Source of the DNA: Tolumonas osonensis
GTDB taxonomy: Bacteria; Pseudomonadota; Gammaproteobacteria; Enterobacterales; Aeromonadaceae
Direction of reading: 5' to 3'
NCBI RefSeq assembly: GCF_014202415.1
Contig: NZ_JACHGR010000001.1
Coordinates: 186,001 to 250,000, forward strand
Length of the DNA: 64,000 nt
The notes under the pieces were generated by a model that made no database searches, was not told where the DNA came from, and was given only the letters and a program-made list of their open reading frames with translations. Below, one piece after another: positions 54,422-62,729 of the stretch (the stretch's first letter is position 1; every line of letters begins with the position of its first letter). Position numbers and translations under genes: made by a program.

Positions 54422-54478
54422 GCGAGCCCGTAAGATACACCGGATGATTTTTCAGAAAGTCAATATCTTACCTTGTGT

Positions 54479-54564
54479 GCCCAGGTGGCGAAATCGGTAG
54501 ACGCAGCGGATTCAAAATCCGCCGGTGAATAACTGTGTCGGTTCGAGTCCGACCCTGGGCACCA
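54479..54564 (+). tRNA. tRNA-Leu (anticodon CAA)
   Basis: Acceptor arms GCCCAGG (54479-54485) and CCTGGGC (54554-54560) pair perfectly, followed by the discriminator A and an encoded CCA. The anticodon loop TTCAAAA between GCGGA and TCCGC gives anticodon CAA, which reads the leucine codon UUG. A long variable arm (CGGTGAATAACTGTG) marks a class II tRNA, and the T loop GGTTCGAGTCC is standard. Confidence 0.97.
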
Positions 54565-54580
54565 ACTAATTCAATAAGTT

Positions 54581-54610
54581 AAAGGCCACTTTTGTAGTGG
54601 CCTTTAATTT
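54581..54610 (+). terminator. Terminator after tRNA-Leu
   Basis: AAAGGCCACT and AGTGGCCTTT pair over 10 bp around TTTGT, then AATTTTTCT. It lies 16 bases past the tRNA. Confidence 0.92.
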
Positions 54611-54622
54611 TTCTGCTATTTG

Positions 54623-54946
54623 TTAACTTATTAGTTTTAAATCTGCTTTACTTCTATTCTTCATCTCGTCATAAAAATTCTCATGAGGCCCGACACTCAG
54701 CAAATAGAGTTCAAATTTTGTCTCTTGCCATGAGTACCCCAAGAGAACCAGGTGACCATTCATCTTGAATTTATGTACCCACAGATATGATAGATCGCCC
54801 TTTTTTCTTTCACCGATTTCAGGGTTTTCAATCACTTTATCAATCTCGTCCTCAACAAGTGCCAGATCCTTTTCTGACAGTTTTTTTAGTTGTTTCTCAA
54901 ACAAGTTCGACTGATAAATCTCAATTTCTTTTTGTTGTTCTGACAT
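54623..54946 (-). CDS. RelE/ParE-superfamily toxin
   Basis: 107 residues. It is lysine/glutamate-rich with the RelE/ParE fold pattern: EKQLKKLSEKDLALVEDEIDKVIENPEIGERKKGDLSYLWVHKFKMNGHLVLLGYSW, then a strand (KFELYLLSVGPHENFYDEM). Such toxins cleave mRNA on the ribosome or, in ParE, poison gyrase; which applies cannot be read from sequence. It overlaps the antitoxin gene by 26 bases. The pair lies directly after tRNA-Leu, a common landing site for foreign DNA, and its AT content is higher than its neighbours, so it was probably acquired. Confidence 0.85.
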   Translation of the reverse strand: MSEQQKEIEIYQSNLFEKQLKKLSEKDLALVEDEIDKVIENPEIGERKKGDLSYLWVHKFKMNGHLVLLGYSWQETKFELYLLSVGPHENFYDEMKNRSKADLKLIS

Positions 54947-55151
54947 AGCGGGTTACTTGCCCCTCTTTGACTTGCTCTGCCGCTAACATCACATCCTTGA
55001 TAAAACTGAATGGTAGATCCGGGTTATCTTCAACCATACGGCCAATCTTAGCCCAGTATTCAATCTGCTTTGGTAAGGAACGATGAGCCGCAGACGCATG
55101 AACTTTCACGTCAGCGACAAATTCATCGTCTAAACGCACCGTTTGAGCCAT
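54921..55151 (-). CDS. ParD-like antitoxin
   Basis: 76 residues. The N-terminus MAQTVRLDDEFVADVKVHASAAHRSLPKQIEYWAKIG is a ribbon-helix-helix DNA-binding motif of the ParD-like group. The C-terminal half should wrap the toxin. It probably represses its own promoter; TTCAATGTTCTT repeats lie 28 bases upstream. The start at 55151 has GAGG 7 bases before it; a start four codons earlier is open but less likely. Confidence 0.85.
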   Translation of the reverse strand: MAQTVRLDDEFVADVKVHASAAHRSLPKQIEYWAKIGRMVEDNPDLPFSFIKDVMLAAEQVKEGQVTRYVRTTKRN

Positions 55152-55484
55152 AGTTTTCCTCACTTCTCATATATTCAATTCAATGTTCTTTAGTTCAATG
55201 TTCTTCAATTCATCATTGAGTTCAGAAACATGCTCGAAGAAATAATATGCAACATTTTGTCGCGTTTCAAGACAATAAGTGGCTTTTCCTGATATCTTCC
55301 ACCTAAATTCGTCACTCTTGGCTTATTTTTCCTTAACATTCAAGGAGGTTATTCTTCCTGAAACCCTTCCTGGCTCAACTCTGCCAGCTGTTTGACCCGC
55401 AGAAATAACTATCCCAGTGATCCGGAAAAAGCGTAAAATCCTTATTCTAAACTACCCACAACCTAGACTGATTCCGAGAACACC
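55152..55484. other. Gene-free region between the toxin-antitoxin pair and ettA
   Basis: About 330 bases. It holds the promoter region of the antitoxin (minus) with direct repeats, then the ettA promoter region (plus), with no supported gene. The left half is AT-rich like the toxin-antitoxin genes; the right half resembles the chromosome. The change may mark the edge of an insertion. Confidence 0.6.
55179..55205. repeat. Direct repeats upstream of the antitoxin gene, candidate operator
   Basis: TTCAATGTTCTT occurs at 55179-55190 and 55194-55205, 15 bases apart, and TTCAAT continues into a third partial copy at 55204. Direct repeats with this spacing suit ribbon-helix-helix antitoxins, which bind such repeats as dimers. 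Inference from position. Confidence 0.55.
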
Positions 55485-57152
55485 ATGGCGCAATTTATTT
55501 ACACCATGAATCGCGTGGGCAAAGTGGTTCCGCCCAAGCGTCATATTCTGAAAAATATTTCTCTCTCCTTCTTTCCCGGCGCCAAAATCGGCGTGCTGGG
55601 TCTGAACGGTGCCGGTAAATCAACCCTGCTGCGCATCATGGCCGGCCTGGATACCGAAATCGAAGGTGAAGCCCGCCCGCAACCTGGCATCAAGATCGGT
55701 TATCTGCCGCAGGAACCGAAACTGGATCCGGAGCAGACGGTCCGTGAAGCCGTTGAAGAAGCGATGGGTGACCTGAAGCGCGCCATGGCCCGTCTGGACG
55801 AAGTCTATGCCGCGTATGCCGATCCGGATGCCGACTTCGACAAGCTGGCCAAAGAACAGGGCGAGCTGGAAGCGATCATTCAGGCGCATGACGGCCACAA
55901 CATGGAAAACCAGCTGGAACGCGCCGCCGATGCGCTGCGTCTGCCTGCGTGGGATGCCCAGATCAAACACCTCTCCGGTGGTGAGCGTCGCCGTGTCGCA
56001 CTGTGCCGTCTGCTGCTGGAAAAACCGGACATGCTGCTGCTGGACGAACCGACCAACCACCTGGATGCCGAATCCGTGGCCTGGCTGGAACGCTTCCTGC
56101 ACGACTACGAAGGCACCGTTGTAGCGATCACCCACGACCGTTACTTCCTCGACAACGTCGCAGGCTGGATCCTGGAGCTGGACCGCGGTGAAGGTATCCC
56201 GTGGGAAGGCAACTACTCCTCCTGGCTGGAACAGAAAGATGCCCGTCTGGCGCAGGAAGCCTCTACTGAAGCGGCCCGTCGTAAGTCGATCGAGAAAGAA
56301 CTGGAGTGGGTTCGTCAGAATCCGAAAGGTCGTCAGGCGAAAAGCAAGGCGCGTCTGGCCCGCTTTGAAGAACTTAACTCACAGGATTACCAGAAACGCA
56401 ACGAGACCAACGAGCTGTTTATTCCGCCGGGACCACGTCTGGGCGATAAAGTGATCGAAGTGGAAGGTCTGAGCAAATCCTACGGCGATCGCCAGCTGAT
56501 CGACAACCTGTCATTCAGCATTCCGAAAGGGGCGATTGTCGGTATCATCGGTCCGAACGGCGCCGGTAAATCGACCCTGTTCCGCATGCTGAGCGGCATG
56601 GAGCAACCGGATGCCGGCACCATTACTCTGGGTGATACCGTGGTACTGGCGTCAGTGGATCAGTTCCGTGACAGCATGGATGACAAGAAGACCGTGTTCG
56701 ATGAAGTGGCCAATGGCCAGGACATCCTGAAGATCGGCAACTTCGAGATCCCGAGCCGCGCCTATGTCGGTCGCTTCAACTTCAAAGGCACCGATCAGGG
56801 CAAACGGGTTGGCGAACTCTCCGGCGGTGAACGCGGCCGTCTGCATCTGGCCAAACTGCTGCAGGCCGGCGGCAACGTGCTGTTACTCGACGAACCGACC
56901 AACGACCTCGACGTGGAAACCCTGCGTGCGCTGGAAAACGCCCTGCTGGAATTCCCAGGCAGTGCGATGGTCATTTCGCACGATCGCTGGTTCCTCGACC
57001 GTATCGCCACGCACATCCTGGACTACAGCGACGAAGGGAACGTCCGCTTCTTCGAAGGCAACTTTACCGACTACGAAGAGTGGAAGAAGAAAACCCTGGG
57101 CGCCGATGCCGTGCAACCGCACCGCATCAAGTACAAGAAAATTGCTAAATAA
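55485..57152 (+). CDS. ettA: Energy-dependent translational throttle protein EttA (ABC-F)
   Basis: 555 residues, the same length as E. coli EttA. Two ABC domains: Walker A GLNGAGKST and GPNGAGKST, signatures LSGGERRRVALC and LSGGERGRLHLA, Walker B LLLDEPTNHLD and LLLDEPTNDLD. The linker between them has the P-site tRNA interaction motif region (KSIEKELEWVRQNPKGRQAKSKARL). It binds the ribosomal E site and gates the first elongation step according to ATP level. Codon use is strongly biased. It has no membrane segment. Confidence 0.97.
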   Translation: MAQFIYTMNRVGKVVPPKRHILKNISLSFFPGAKIGVLGLNGAGKSTLLRIMAGLDTEIEGEARPQPGIKIGYLPQEPKLDPEQTVREAVEEAMGDLKRAMARLDEVYAAYADPDADFDKLAKEQGELEAIIQAHDGHNMENQLERAADALRLPAWDAQIKHLSGGERRRVALCRLLLEKPDMLLLDEPTNHLDAESVAWLERFLHDYEGTVVAITHDRYFLDNVAGWILELDRGEGIPWEGNYSSWLEQKDARLAQEASTEAARRKSIEKELEWVRQNPKGRQAKSKARLARFEELNSQDYQKRNETNELFIPPGPRLGDKVIEVEGLSKSYGDRQLIDNLSFSIPKGAIVGIIGPNGAGKSTLFRMLSGMEQPDAGTITLGDTVVLASVDQFRDSMDDKKTVFDEVANGQDILKIGNFEIPSRAYVGRFNFKGTDQGKRVGELSGGERGRLHLAKLLQAGGNVLLLDEPTNDLDVETLRALENALLEFPGSAMVISHDRWFLDRIATHILDYSDEGNVRFFEGNFTDYEEWKKKTLGADAVQPHRIKYKKIAK

Positions 57153-57464
57153 TTTAAACGAAAAAGGTCTGCAACAAAGGTTGCAGACCTCTCTGGGGTA
57201 ACGATGATTACCTTTTTTGGCAGCGGTAACTGGATCCAGTCCATCTGAGCGTCCGGTAAGCCGTCAGACGTTGCGGCAAGCTTCCTCCGGTAAGAGTACC
57301 TTGCAAAATTTAGTCGTAGTGTCCGTTCCACCCGAACGAGATAAATAATACGCCATCCACATTAGAATGTGATTGCAAAAATTGCATTAAAAGCTAGTTT
57401 TTGCGCACGAATTCACCAATAATAAACACTTCTTTAATCAGTTGTTGCTGAATAATCGGAATTT
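57153..57464. other. Gene-free region between ettA and the Lrp-family gene
   Basis: About 310 bases containing the ettA hairpin (57165-57190), a palindrome CTGGATCCAG near 57229, and a GC-rich stretch, then an AT-rich 100 bases that should hold the promoter of the regulator gene. No supported gene. Confidence 0.5.
57165..57190. terminator. Hairpin after ettA
   Basis: AGGTCTGCAAC and GTTGCAGACCT pair perfectly over 11 bp around AAAG, 13 bases past the stop. On the plus strand the tail lacks a T run (CTCTGGGG); the T run is on the minus strand. It is either an RNA-stabilising 3' hairpin for ettA or a blocker of antisense transcription. Confidence 0.65.
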
Positions 57465-57938
57465 ATGAAATTAGACCGTTTAGACAAAAAAATTCTGAAC
57501 CTGATGCAGCGCGATGCCCGCATCAGCAATCTGGATCTGGCCGAACAGGTAGGTTTATCCCCTTCCCCCTGCTCGCGCCGCATCAAGGCACTGGAAGAAT
57601 CAGGGTTGATTCTGAAGCACGTCACGCTGCTGAATCCGGAAAAACTGAATCTGAAACTCACCGCCTATATCCATATCAACATGGATAAACACACCCCTGA
57701 GCGGCTGAACAACTTCAATCAGGCCGTATCAGAAATGCCGGAAGTCATGGAATGCGCCCTGATCACCGGTAACGACGCCGACTACCAGCTGAAAGTCGTC
57801 GTACCGGACATGGAATACTACCAGCATTTCCTGCTGGAAAAACTGACCCGCATCGACGGCGTCACCGGCGTCCGCTCCAGCTTCGTCCTGCAACAGGTCA
57901 AACAATTCACCTCCCTGCCGCTCGATCACCTGGAGTAA
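57465..57938 (+). CDS. Lrp/AsnC-family transcriptional regulator
   Basis: 157 residues: an N-terminal helix-turn-helix (LDKKILNLMQRDARISNLDLAEQVGLSPSPCSRRIKALEESGLI) and a C-terminal RAM domain that binds an amino acid and builds octamers. It is smaller in scope than Lrp itself (164 residues in E. coli), and the sequence differs enough that I do not call it lrp. The repeat cluster begins 15 bases after its stop. The target is unknown. Confidence 0.9.
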   Translation: MKLDRLDKKILNLMQRDARISNLDLAEQVGLSPSPCSRRIKALEESGLILKHVTLLNPEKLNLKLTAYIHINMDKHTPERLNNFNQAVSEMPEVMECALITGNDADYQLKVVVPDMEYYQHFLLEKLTRIDGVTGVRSSFVLQQVKQFTSLPLDHLE

Positions 57939-57953
57939 ATAATCCAACAGGAA

Positions 57954-58053
57954 GGCAAAGGGAACAATGTTACCGACCCACCGCGCCAGGGAAGGCGCGG
58001 CGGAGCGCCCATGGATGGATTCACGACGTGTCAGGTGAAGTTGCTTCCTTTGC
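57954..58053. repeat. Hairpin repeat, copy 1
   Basis: About 100 bp. The outer arms GCAAAGGGAACAATG and (inverted) GCAAAGGAAGCAAC pair loosely. The core contains CCGCGCCAGGGAAGGCGCGG, which folds into an inner stem, followed by CATGGATGGATTCAC. Begins 16 bases after the Lrp-family gene. One of four copies sharing the core. Confidence 0.9.
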
Positions 58054-58074
58054 TTTGGCTGAACCGTCCCCTGT

Positions 58075-58181
58075 CCGGCCGAAGAGAACAACTTCAGAGA
58101 CCCTCCGCGCCAGGGAAGGCGCGGCGGAGCCTCCATGGATGGATTCACGGCGTGTCGGGTGAAGTTGTTCTCTTTGGCCGG
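58075..58181. repeat. Hairpin repeat, copy 2
   Basis: 107 bp with strongly paired ends: CCGGCCGAAGAGAACAACTTC matches the inverted right end CCGGCCAAAGAGAACAACTTC except one base. The core is the same as copy 1 with small changes. It ends 16 bases past the StbE-like toxin stop, so on the minus strand it could serve as that operon's 3' hairpin. Confidence 0.92.
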
Positions 58182-58197
58182 TTTTGCAATGAATGGA

Positions 58198-58479
58198 TTA
58201 ACGACTGCTGGCAGTATTATAAATATCTGAGTTTTCGCGTTTACCAACGGCAATCACACTGACAACCACTTCGTCATCAAACACCTGGTAAATCAACCGA
58301 TAACCCGCTGACCGCAACTTGATTTTATACCGATCCGCATGACCACTCAGTTTGTCATTCGGAACACGAGGATTTTCCAGACGTTCAGTCAGTTTCTTTT
58401 TAAACTGCTCTCTGACCGGATAACCCAGCTTTTCCCACTCTTTCCAGGCCCTTTTCTCGAATTTCAGTTTATAGGTCAT
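58198..58479 (-). CDS. RelE-family toxin, StbE-like
   Basis: 93 residues of the RelE superfamily: YKLKFEKRAWKEWEKLGYPVREQFKKKL at the start, then HADRYKIKLRSAGYRLIYQVFDDEVVVSVIAVGKREN, with the basic and Tyr residues used by ribosome-dependent mRNA interferases. It overlaps the antitoxin gene by 11 bases. The start at 58479 is the family start; the frame is open upstream within the antitoxin. Flanked by repeat copies 2 and 3. Confidence 0.88.
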   Translation of the reverse strand: MTYKLKFEKRAWKEWEKLGYPVREQFKKKLTERLENPRVPNDKLSGHADRYKIKLRSAGYRLIYQVFDDEVVVSVIAVGKRENSDIYNTASSR

Positions 58480-58720
58480 CGATGTTGATCTCGATAAACT
58501 CAGGATCACTCATTCGTTCATCAGCAATCCGGTTCAATTCCGCATCCTCGGCTAACTCCTGAAAATAGCCAAACAGTGCAGGCGGCACGATATAAAAAGC
58601 CGGTTCATTGCGATTCAGAATAGCAACCGGCTGACCTTCGCCTTCCATCGCCGTTCCCATCGGATTTTTCTTCAGCTCAGTAATGCTGGCCGCAACAGAT
58701 GTCAGAATTTGATATGCCAT
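58469..58720 (-). CDS. Phd/YefM-family antitoxin, StbD-like
   Basis: 83 residues. AYQILTSVAASITELKKNPMGT and GQPVAILNRNEPAFYIVPP are characteristic of StbD antitoxins; the C-terminal acidic tail (DAELNRIADERMSDPEF) should neutralise the toxin. It will also bind its own promoter. AGGAG lies 8 bases before the ATG at 58720. StbDE systems were first known from plasmid stability loci; here the pair sits in the chromosome between repeats. Confidence 0.88.
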   Translation of the reverse strand: MAYQILTSVAASITELKKNPMGTAMEGEGQPVAILNRNEPAFYIVPPALFGYFQELAEDAELNRIADERMSDPEFIEINIDDL

Positions 58721-58795
58721 ATTCAATACTCCTATGCTTACGTATTTATTATAGCACCATTAAAAGCACCTTTAAAAACTCTATAATTCACACAG

Positions 58796-58899
58796 CGGAC
58801 GAAGGACACAACTTCAGAGACCCTCCGCGCCAGGGAAGGCGCAGCGGAGCCCCCACGGATGGGTTCACTGCGTGTCGGCGAAGTTGCGTCCTTTGGCCG
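58796..58899. repeat. Hairpin repeat, copy 3
   Basis: 104 bp. The ends CGGACGAAGGACACAACTTC and (inverted) CGGCCAAAGGACGCAACTTC pair with three mismatches. Same core as the other copies, with GGCGCAGCGGAG. It lies 75 bases upstream of the antitoxin start, on the other side of the toxin-antitoxin pair from copies 1 and 2. Confidence 0.92.
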
Positions 58900-58942
58900 A
58901 TCTCACAGAACATGACCAGTGAAGACTCAGATCATCCAGGCA

Positions 58943-59044
58943 GCCAAAGGGAACAATGTTACCGACCCTCCGCGCCAGGGAAGGCGCGGTGGAGCGCCCA
59001 TGGATGGGTTCACAGCGTGTCAGTGGCGTTGCTCCCTTTGGCCG
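58943..59044. repeat. Hairpin repeat, copy 4
   Basis: About 102 bp, most like copy 1 (GCCAAAGGGAACAATGTTACC left, GTTGCTCCCTTTGGC right). It ends 160 bases before purH and could lie upstream of, or within, the purH leader depending on the promoter. Confidence 0.9.
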
Positions 59045-59204
59045 CCTTCGCAACAGACAGATTCACGACATGTCGGCTGAAAAAGATCCTACCGCCCCCG
59101 CTTTTGGTGTAAAATATCGCGCCGAATCTCGGAGACAGCCAGTTATCACCGGTTGTCCCTCCCTTCTGAATATTGACCGTGAACAAATTGAGGACAAAGT
59201 AGAG

Positions 59205-60797
59205 ATGGAAAACGCTCGCCCAATCCGCCGCGCCCTGCTCAGCGTATCTGACAAGACCGGTATCGTGGAGTTCGCCCGTGCCCTGCAACAACGTGGTGTA
59301 GAACTGCTCTCCACCGGCGGAACTGCGCGCCTGCTCGCCGATGCCGGCTTACCTGTAACCGAAGTGTCCGATTACACCGGCTTCCCGGAAATGATGGATG
59401 GCCGCGTAAAAACCCTGCACCCGAAAGTTCACGGCGGCATTCTGGGCCGCCGCGGCACCGACGATGCCATCATGACACAGCATGACATCAAACCGATCGA
59501 TCTGGTCGCCGTGAACCTCTACCCGTTTGCCGCCACCGTGGCCAAACCGGATTGTTCACTGGAAGACGCCATCGAAAACATCGACATCGGTGGCCCGACC
59601 ATGGTGCGTTCTGCGGCGAAAAACCACAAAGACGTCACCATCGTGGTCAATGCGAAAGATTACGACCGCGTACTGGCTGAAATGGACGCCAACGCAGGTT
59701 CTCTGGCTTACGCTACCCGTTTCGATCTGGCGATTGCCGCGTTCGAACACACCGCTGCTTACGACGGCATGATCGCCAACTACTTCGGTACCAAAGTGCC
59801 AACCTATGGCGTACAGGACGAAGCCTCTGCCGACTCCAAATTCCCGCGCACCATCAACTTCCAGTTCATCAAGAAACAGGATATGCGCTACGGTGAAAAC
59901 AGCCATCAGGCCGCTGCCTTCTACGTTGAAGCCGATGTGCAGGAAGCCTCTGTCTCTACCGCTACCCAGCTGCAGGGCAAAGCCCTCTCCTACAACAACA
60001 TCGCCGACACCGACGCCGCGCTGGAATGCGTGAAAGAATTCGCGGAACCGGCCTGTGTGATCGTGAAACACGCCAACCCGTGTGGTGTGGCGCTGGGCAA
60101 CGACATTCTGGAAGCCTACAACCGCGCTTACCAGACCGACCCGACCTCCGCGTTCGGCGGTATCATCGCTTTCAACCGTGAACTGGATGCCGCGACAGCC
60201 GAAGCCATCGTCAGCCGTCAGTTCGTTGAAGTGATCATCGCGCCGGTCGTCAGCGAAGAAGCCAAAGCCGTGGTCGCGAAAAAAGCCAACGTCCGCCTGC
60301 TTGAATGTGGCCAGTGGCAGGGCAAAACCGCCGGTTTTGACGTCAAACGCGTTAACGGCGGCCTGCTGGTACAAGACCGCGATCAGGGCATGGTCACCCT
60401 GGCCGACCTGAAAGTCGTTACCAAACGTCAGCCAACCGAACAGGAACTGAAAGATCTGCTGTTCTGCTGGAAAGTCGGCAAATTCGTCAAATCCAACGCC
60501 ATTGTTTACGCCAAAGACAGCATGACCATCGGGGTCGGCGCCGGTCAGATGAGCCGCGTTTACTCCGCGAAAATCGCCGGTATCAAAGCTGCTGACGAAG
60601 GTCTGGAAGTCAAAGGTTCCGTCATGGCCTCCGACGCCTTCTTCCCGTTCCGCGACGGTATCGACGCTGCGGCCGAAGCCGGTATCACCTGTGTGATCCA
60701 GCCAGGCGGCTCCATGCGCGATCAGGAAGTGATCGACGCTGCCGACGAACATGGCATGGCAATGGTATTCACGAACATGCGTCATTTCCGCCATTAA
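59205..60797 (+). CDS. purH: AICAR transformylase / IMP cyclohydrolase
   Basis: 530 residues (E. coli 529), bifunctional enzyme of the last two steps to IMP. The N-terminal cyclohydrolase domain begins [17 protein letters not shown] and has [11 protein letters not shown] and [20 protein letters not shown]; the C-terminal transformylase has [25 protein letters not shown] and FFPFRDGID. The start at 59205 matches the family; the frame is open 250 bases upstream through repeat copy 4, but that is not real coding sequence. A TAAAAT -10 candidate lies at 59110. I found no clear PurR box. Confidence 0.97.
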   Translation: MENARPIRRALLSVSDKTGIVEFARALQQRGVELLSTGGTARLLADAGLPVTEVSDYTGFPEMMDGRVKTLHPKVHGGILGRRGTDDAIMTQHDIKPIDLVAVNLYPFAATVAKPDCSLEDAIENIDIGGPTMVRSAAKNHKDVTIVVNAKDYDRVLAEMDANAGSLAYATRFDLAIAAFEHTAAYDGMIANYFGTKVPTYGVQDEASADSKFPRTINFQFIKKQDMRYGENSHQAAAFYVEADVQEASVSTATQLQGKALSYNNIADTDAALECVKEFAEPACVIVKHANPCGVALGNDILEAYNRAYQTDPTSAFGGIIAFNRELDAATAEAIVSRQFVEVIIAPVVSEEAKAVVAKKANVRLLECGQWQGKTAGFDVKRVNGGLLVQDRDQGMVTLADLKVVTKRQPTEQELKDLLFCWKVGKFVKSNAIVYAKDSMTIGVGAGQMSRVYSAKIAGIKAADEGLEVKGSVMASDAFFPFRDGIDAAAEAGITCVIQPGGSMRDQEVIDAADEHGMAMVFTNMRHFRH

Positions 60798-60813
60798 TCT
60801 TTTTCGTGCTGCC

Positions 60814-60918
60814 CTGGCAGGCAGAATGCTTCGTTGCTGGCCGGTATGTGCATCCTCATTGACCATCAGTCAACTGCGGTGCCCCTCCCGGCCAACGCCT
60901 CGCCTTCTATCCTGCCAG
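60814..60918. repeat. 105 bp long-loop inverted repeat between purH and purD
   Basis: CTGGCAGG (60814-60821) to GGCCGG (60839-60844) is mirrored by CCGGCC (60888-60893) to CCTGCCAG (60911-60918). Arms of about 30 bases pair imperfectly with a loop of about 43 bases. Size is like the stbDE-flanking repeats but the sequence is unlike them. It starts 16 bases after the purH stop. Confidence 0.7.
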
Positions 60919-60975
60919 AACACCACTTAGTGCTTGGGTAGTTCATTTAAAGAATTATTGCTCCGGTCAAAAGGA

Positions 60976-61047
60976 AGCCAACTGCTTCACTTTGCGACCC
61001 TCTGCGCCATGGATGGCGCAGAGGGTCGCAAAGTGGAGTGGTTGGCT
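60976..61047. repeat. Near-perfect 72 bp palindrome between purH and purD
   Basis: The inner 48 bases (60988-61035) are two perfect 23-base inverted arms around GG, and pairing continues outward through AGCCAAC/GTTGGCT with a few mismatches to arms of about 35 bases. The core GACCCTCTGCGCC is clearly related to the core GACCCTCCGCGCC of the four repeats at 57954-59044. It would form a very stable hairpin in RNA between purH and purD. Confidence 0.92.
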
Positions 61048-61163
61048 GACACGATACTGGAAAAATTGATTGATCCGGCAGAGTAGATCAATTGACTGAT
61101 GCCCGCAGAATCCAACGAATGACATACACTGAAAAGCGACTTCTCAGTGCAGGAGAATACAGG

Positions 61164-62450
61164 ATGAACATTTTAATTATCGGTAATGGCGGTCGTGAAC
61201 ATGCGCTGGCATGGAAAGCCGCTCAGTCACCGCTGGCTGACAAAATCTATGTCGCACCGGGCAACCCCGGTACCGCCCGCGAAGCCAAAGTAGAAAACGT
61301 CGCGATCAGTGCCACCGACATCCCGGCGCTGGTCAAATTTGCCCGCGAAAAAAACATCGGCCTGACCATCGTCGGCCCGGAAGCCCCGCTGGTGATCGGT
61401 GTGGTTGATAAATTCCGCGCCGAAGGTCTGAAAATTTTCGGCCCGACCGAAGCCGCTGCCCAGCTGGAAGGCTCCAAAGCCTTCACCAAGGATTTCCTGG
61501 CACGTCATCACATCCCGACCGCCGATTATCAGAACTTCACCGATATCGAACCGGCACTGGCCTACCTGAAAGAGAAAGGTGCACCGATCGTGATCAAGGC
61601 CGACGGTCTGGCTGCTGGTAAAGGCGTGATCGTAGCGATGACGCTGGACGAAGCCGAAGAAGCCGTCCGTGACATGCTCTCCGGTAATGCCTTCGGCGAC
61701 GCTGGCAGCCGTGTGGTGATTGAAGAGTTCCTCGACGGTGAAGAAGCTTCCTTCATCGTCATGGTCGATGGCAAAAACGTGCTGCCAATGGCCACCAGCC
61801 AGGATCACAAACGCATCGGTGACGGCGATACCGGCCCGAACACCGGTGGTATGGGTGCCTACTCACCAGCCCCGGTTGTCACGCAAGATGTGCATGACAA
61901 AGTCATGCAGCAGGTGATCTGGCCAACCGTCAAAGGCATGGAAGCAGAAGGTAATCCGTATACCGGTTTCCTCTATGCCGGCCTGATGATCGACCCGCAG
62001 GGCAATCCGAAAGTGATCGAATTCAACTGCCGTTTCGGTGATCCGGAAACCCAGCCAATCATGCTGCGCATGCAGTCTGATCTGGTGGAACTGTGTCTCG
62101 CCGCCTGCGACGGCAAGCTGAACGAGAAAACCGCGCAGTACGATCCGCGCCCGGCAGTGGGTGTGGTGCTGGCGGCAGCCGGCTACCCGGCTGATGTGCA
62201 AAAAGGCGATGTGATTGCTGGCCTGTCAACCGCGGCAACCGATACCGCCAAGGTATTCCACGCTGGTACCGCAGAAAAAGACGGTCAGGTCATCACCGCT
62301 GGTGGCCGTGTGCTCTGTGCTACCGCACTGGGTGCGACGGTAGCCGAAGCGCAGCAGAATGCTTATACCCTGGCGGCCACGATCAGCTGGGACGGGATTT
62401 ATTACCGTAAAGATATCGCCTGGCGCGCTATCGCCCGCGAGCAGCAGTAA
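61164..62450 (+). CDS. purD: Phosphoribosylamine-glycine ligase
   Basis: 428 residues (E. coli 429), ATP-grasp enzyme of step two of purine synthesis. NILIIGNGGREHALAWKAAQS starts the protein; VGPEAPLVIGVVDKF, IVIKADGLAAGKGVIVA and FNCRFGDPETQ are the substrate and metal sites. AGGAG is 8 bases before the ATG at 61164. It follows purH as in E. coli but is 366 bases away, a gap filled by two large palindromes, so co-transcription may be interrupted. Confidence 0.97.
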   Translation: MNILIIGNGGREHALAWKAAQSPLADKIYVAPGNPGTAREAKVENVAISATDIPALVKFAREKNIGLTIVGPEAPLVIGVVDKFRAEGLKIFGPTEAAAQLEGSKAFTKDFLARHHIPTADYQNFTDIEPALAYLKEKGAPIVIKADGLAAGKGVIVAMTLDEAEEAVRDMLSGNAFGDAGSRVVIEEFLDGEEASFIVMVDGKNVLPMATSQDHKRIGDGDTGPNTGGMGAYSPAPVVTQDVHDKVMQQVIWPTVKGMEAEGNPYTGFLYAGLMIDPQGNPKVIEFNCRFGDPETQPIMLRMQSDLVELCLAACDGKLNEKTAQYDPRPAVGVVLAAAGYPADVQKGDVIAGLSTAATDTAKVFHAGTAEKDGQVITAGGRVLCATALGATVAEAQQNAYTLAATISWDGIYYRKDIAWRAIAREQQ

Positions 62451-62457
62451 TCTGCAA

Positions 62458-62491
62458 GGTGCAGAATGGTGCAAACCGACCATTCTGCACC
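62458..62491 (+). terminator. Hairpin after purD
   Basis: GGTGCAGAATGGT and ACCATTCTGCACC pair perfectly over 13 bp around an 8-base loop, 8 bases past the stop. There is no strong T run after it. Confidence 0.7.
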
Positions 62492-62729
62492 ATTCTGGTT
62501 TGGCGGCTAAACAAAAAATAACATTATAAATCAACCGGCTATTCCGCTTTTCTGCAAAAATATCTCTTCCGTATCACAATTCTGTAATCTATTATCTGTT
62601 AGACTCAAAAGAGCGTGGACGCTTTTTATCTGAGCGTCTACACTTTAGTCTGTATCCGGTTCTGATGTCCGGATGCCTGCTCTCTCAACCTATAAACGGG
62701 AATACAGTCTAACTGTAAGGAAACTACAT

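Noticed and set aside
58956-59204. In-frame upstream extension of purH
   Set aside because: It runs through repeat copy 4 and adds residues not found in PurH; the family length fits the start at 59205.
59556-60866. Open frame of 436 codons on the minus strand inside purH
   Set aside because: It is antisense to a certain gene with biased codons, which creates long mirror frames; its translation has no recognisable domain and no ribosome site.
57954-61047. CRISPR array or transposon as explanation of the repeats
   Set aside because: Repeats are about 100 bp, palindromic, irregularly spaced and separated by genes; there are no short unique spacers, cas genes or transposase.
62620-62680. Sigma-54 promoter for pilA
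   Set aside because: GAGCGTGGACGCTTTTTATC looks vaguely similar, but the GG/GC elements and spacing of a true -24/-12 promoter are not there.
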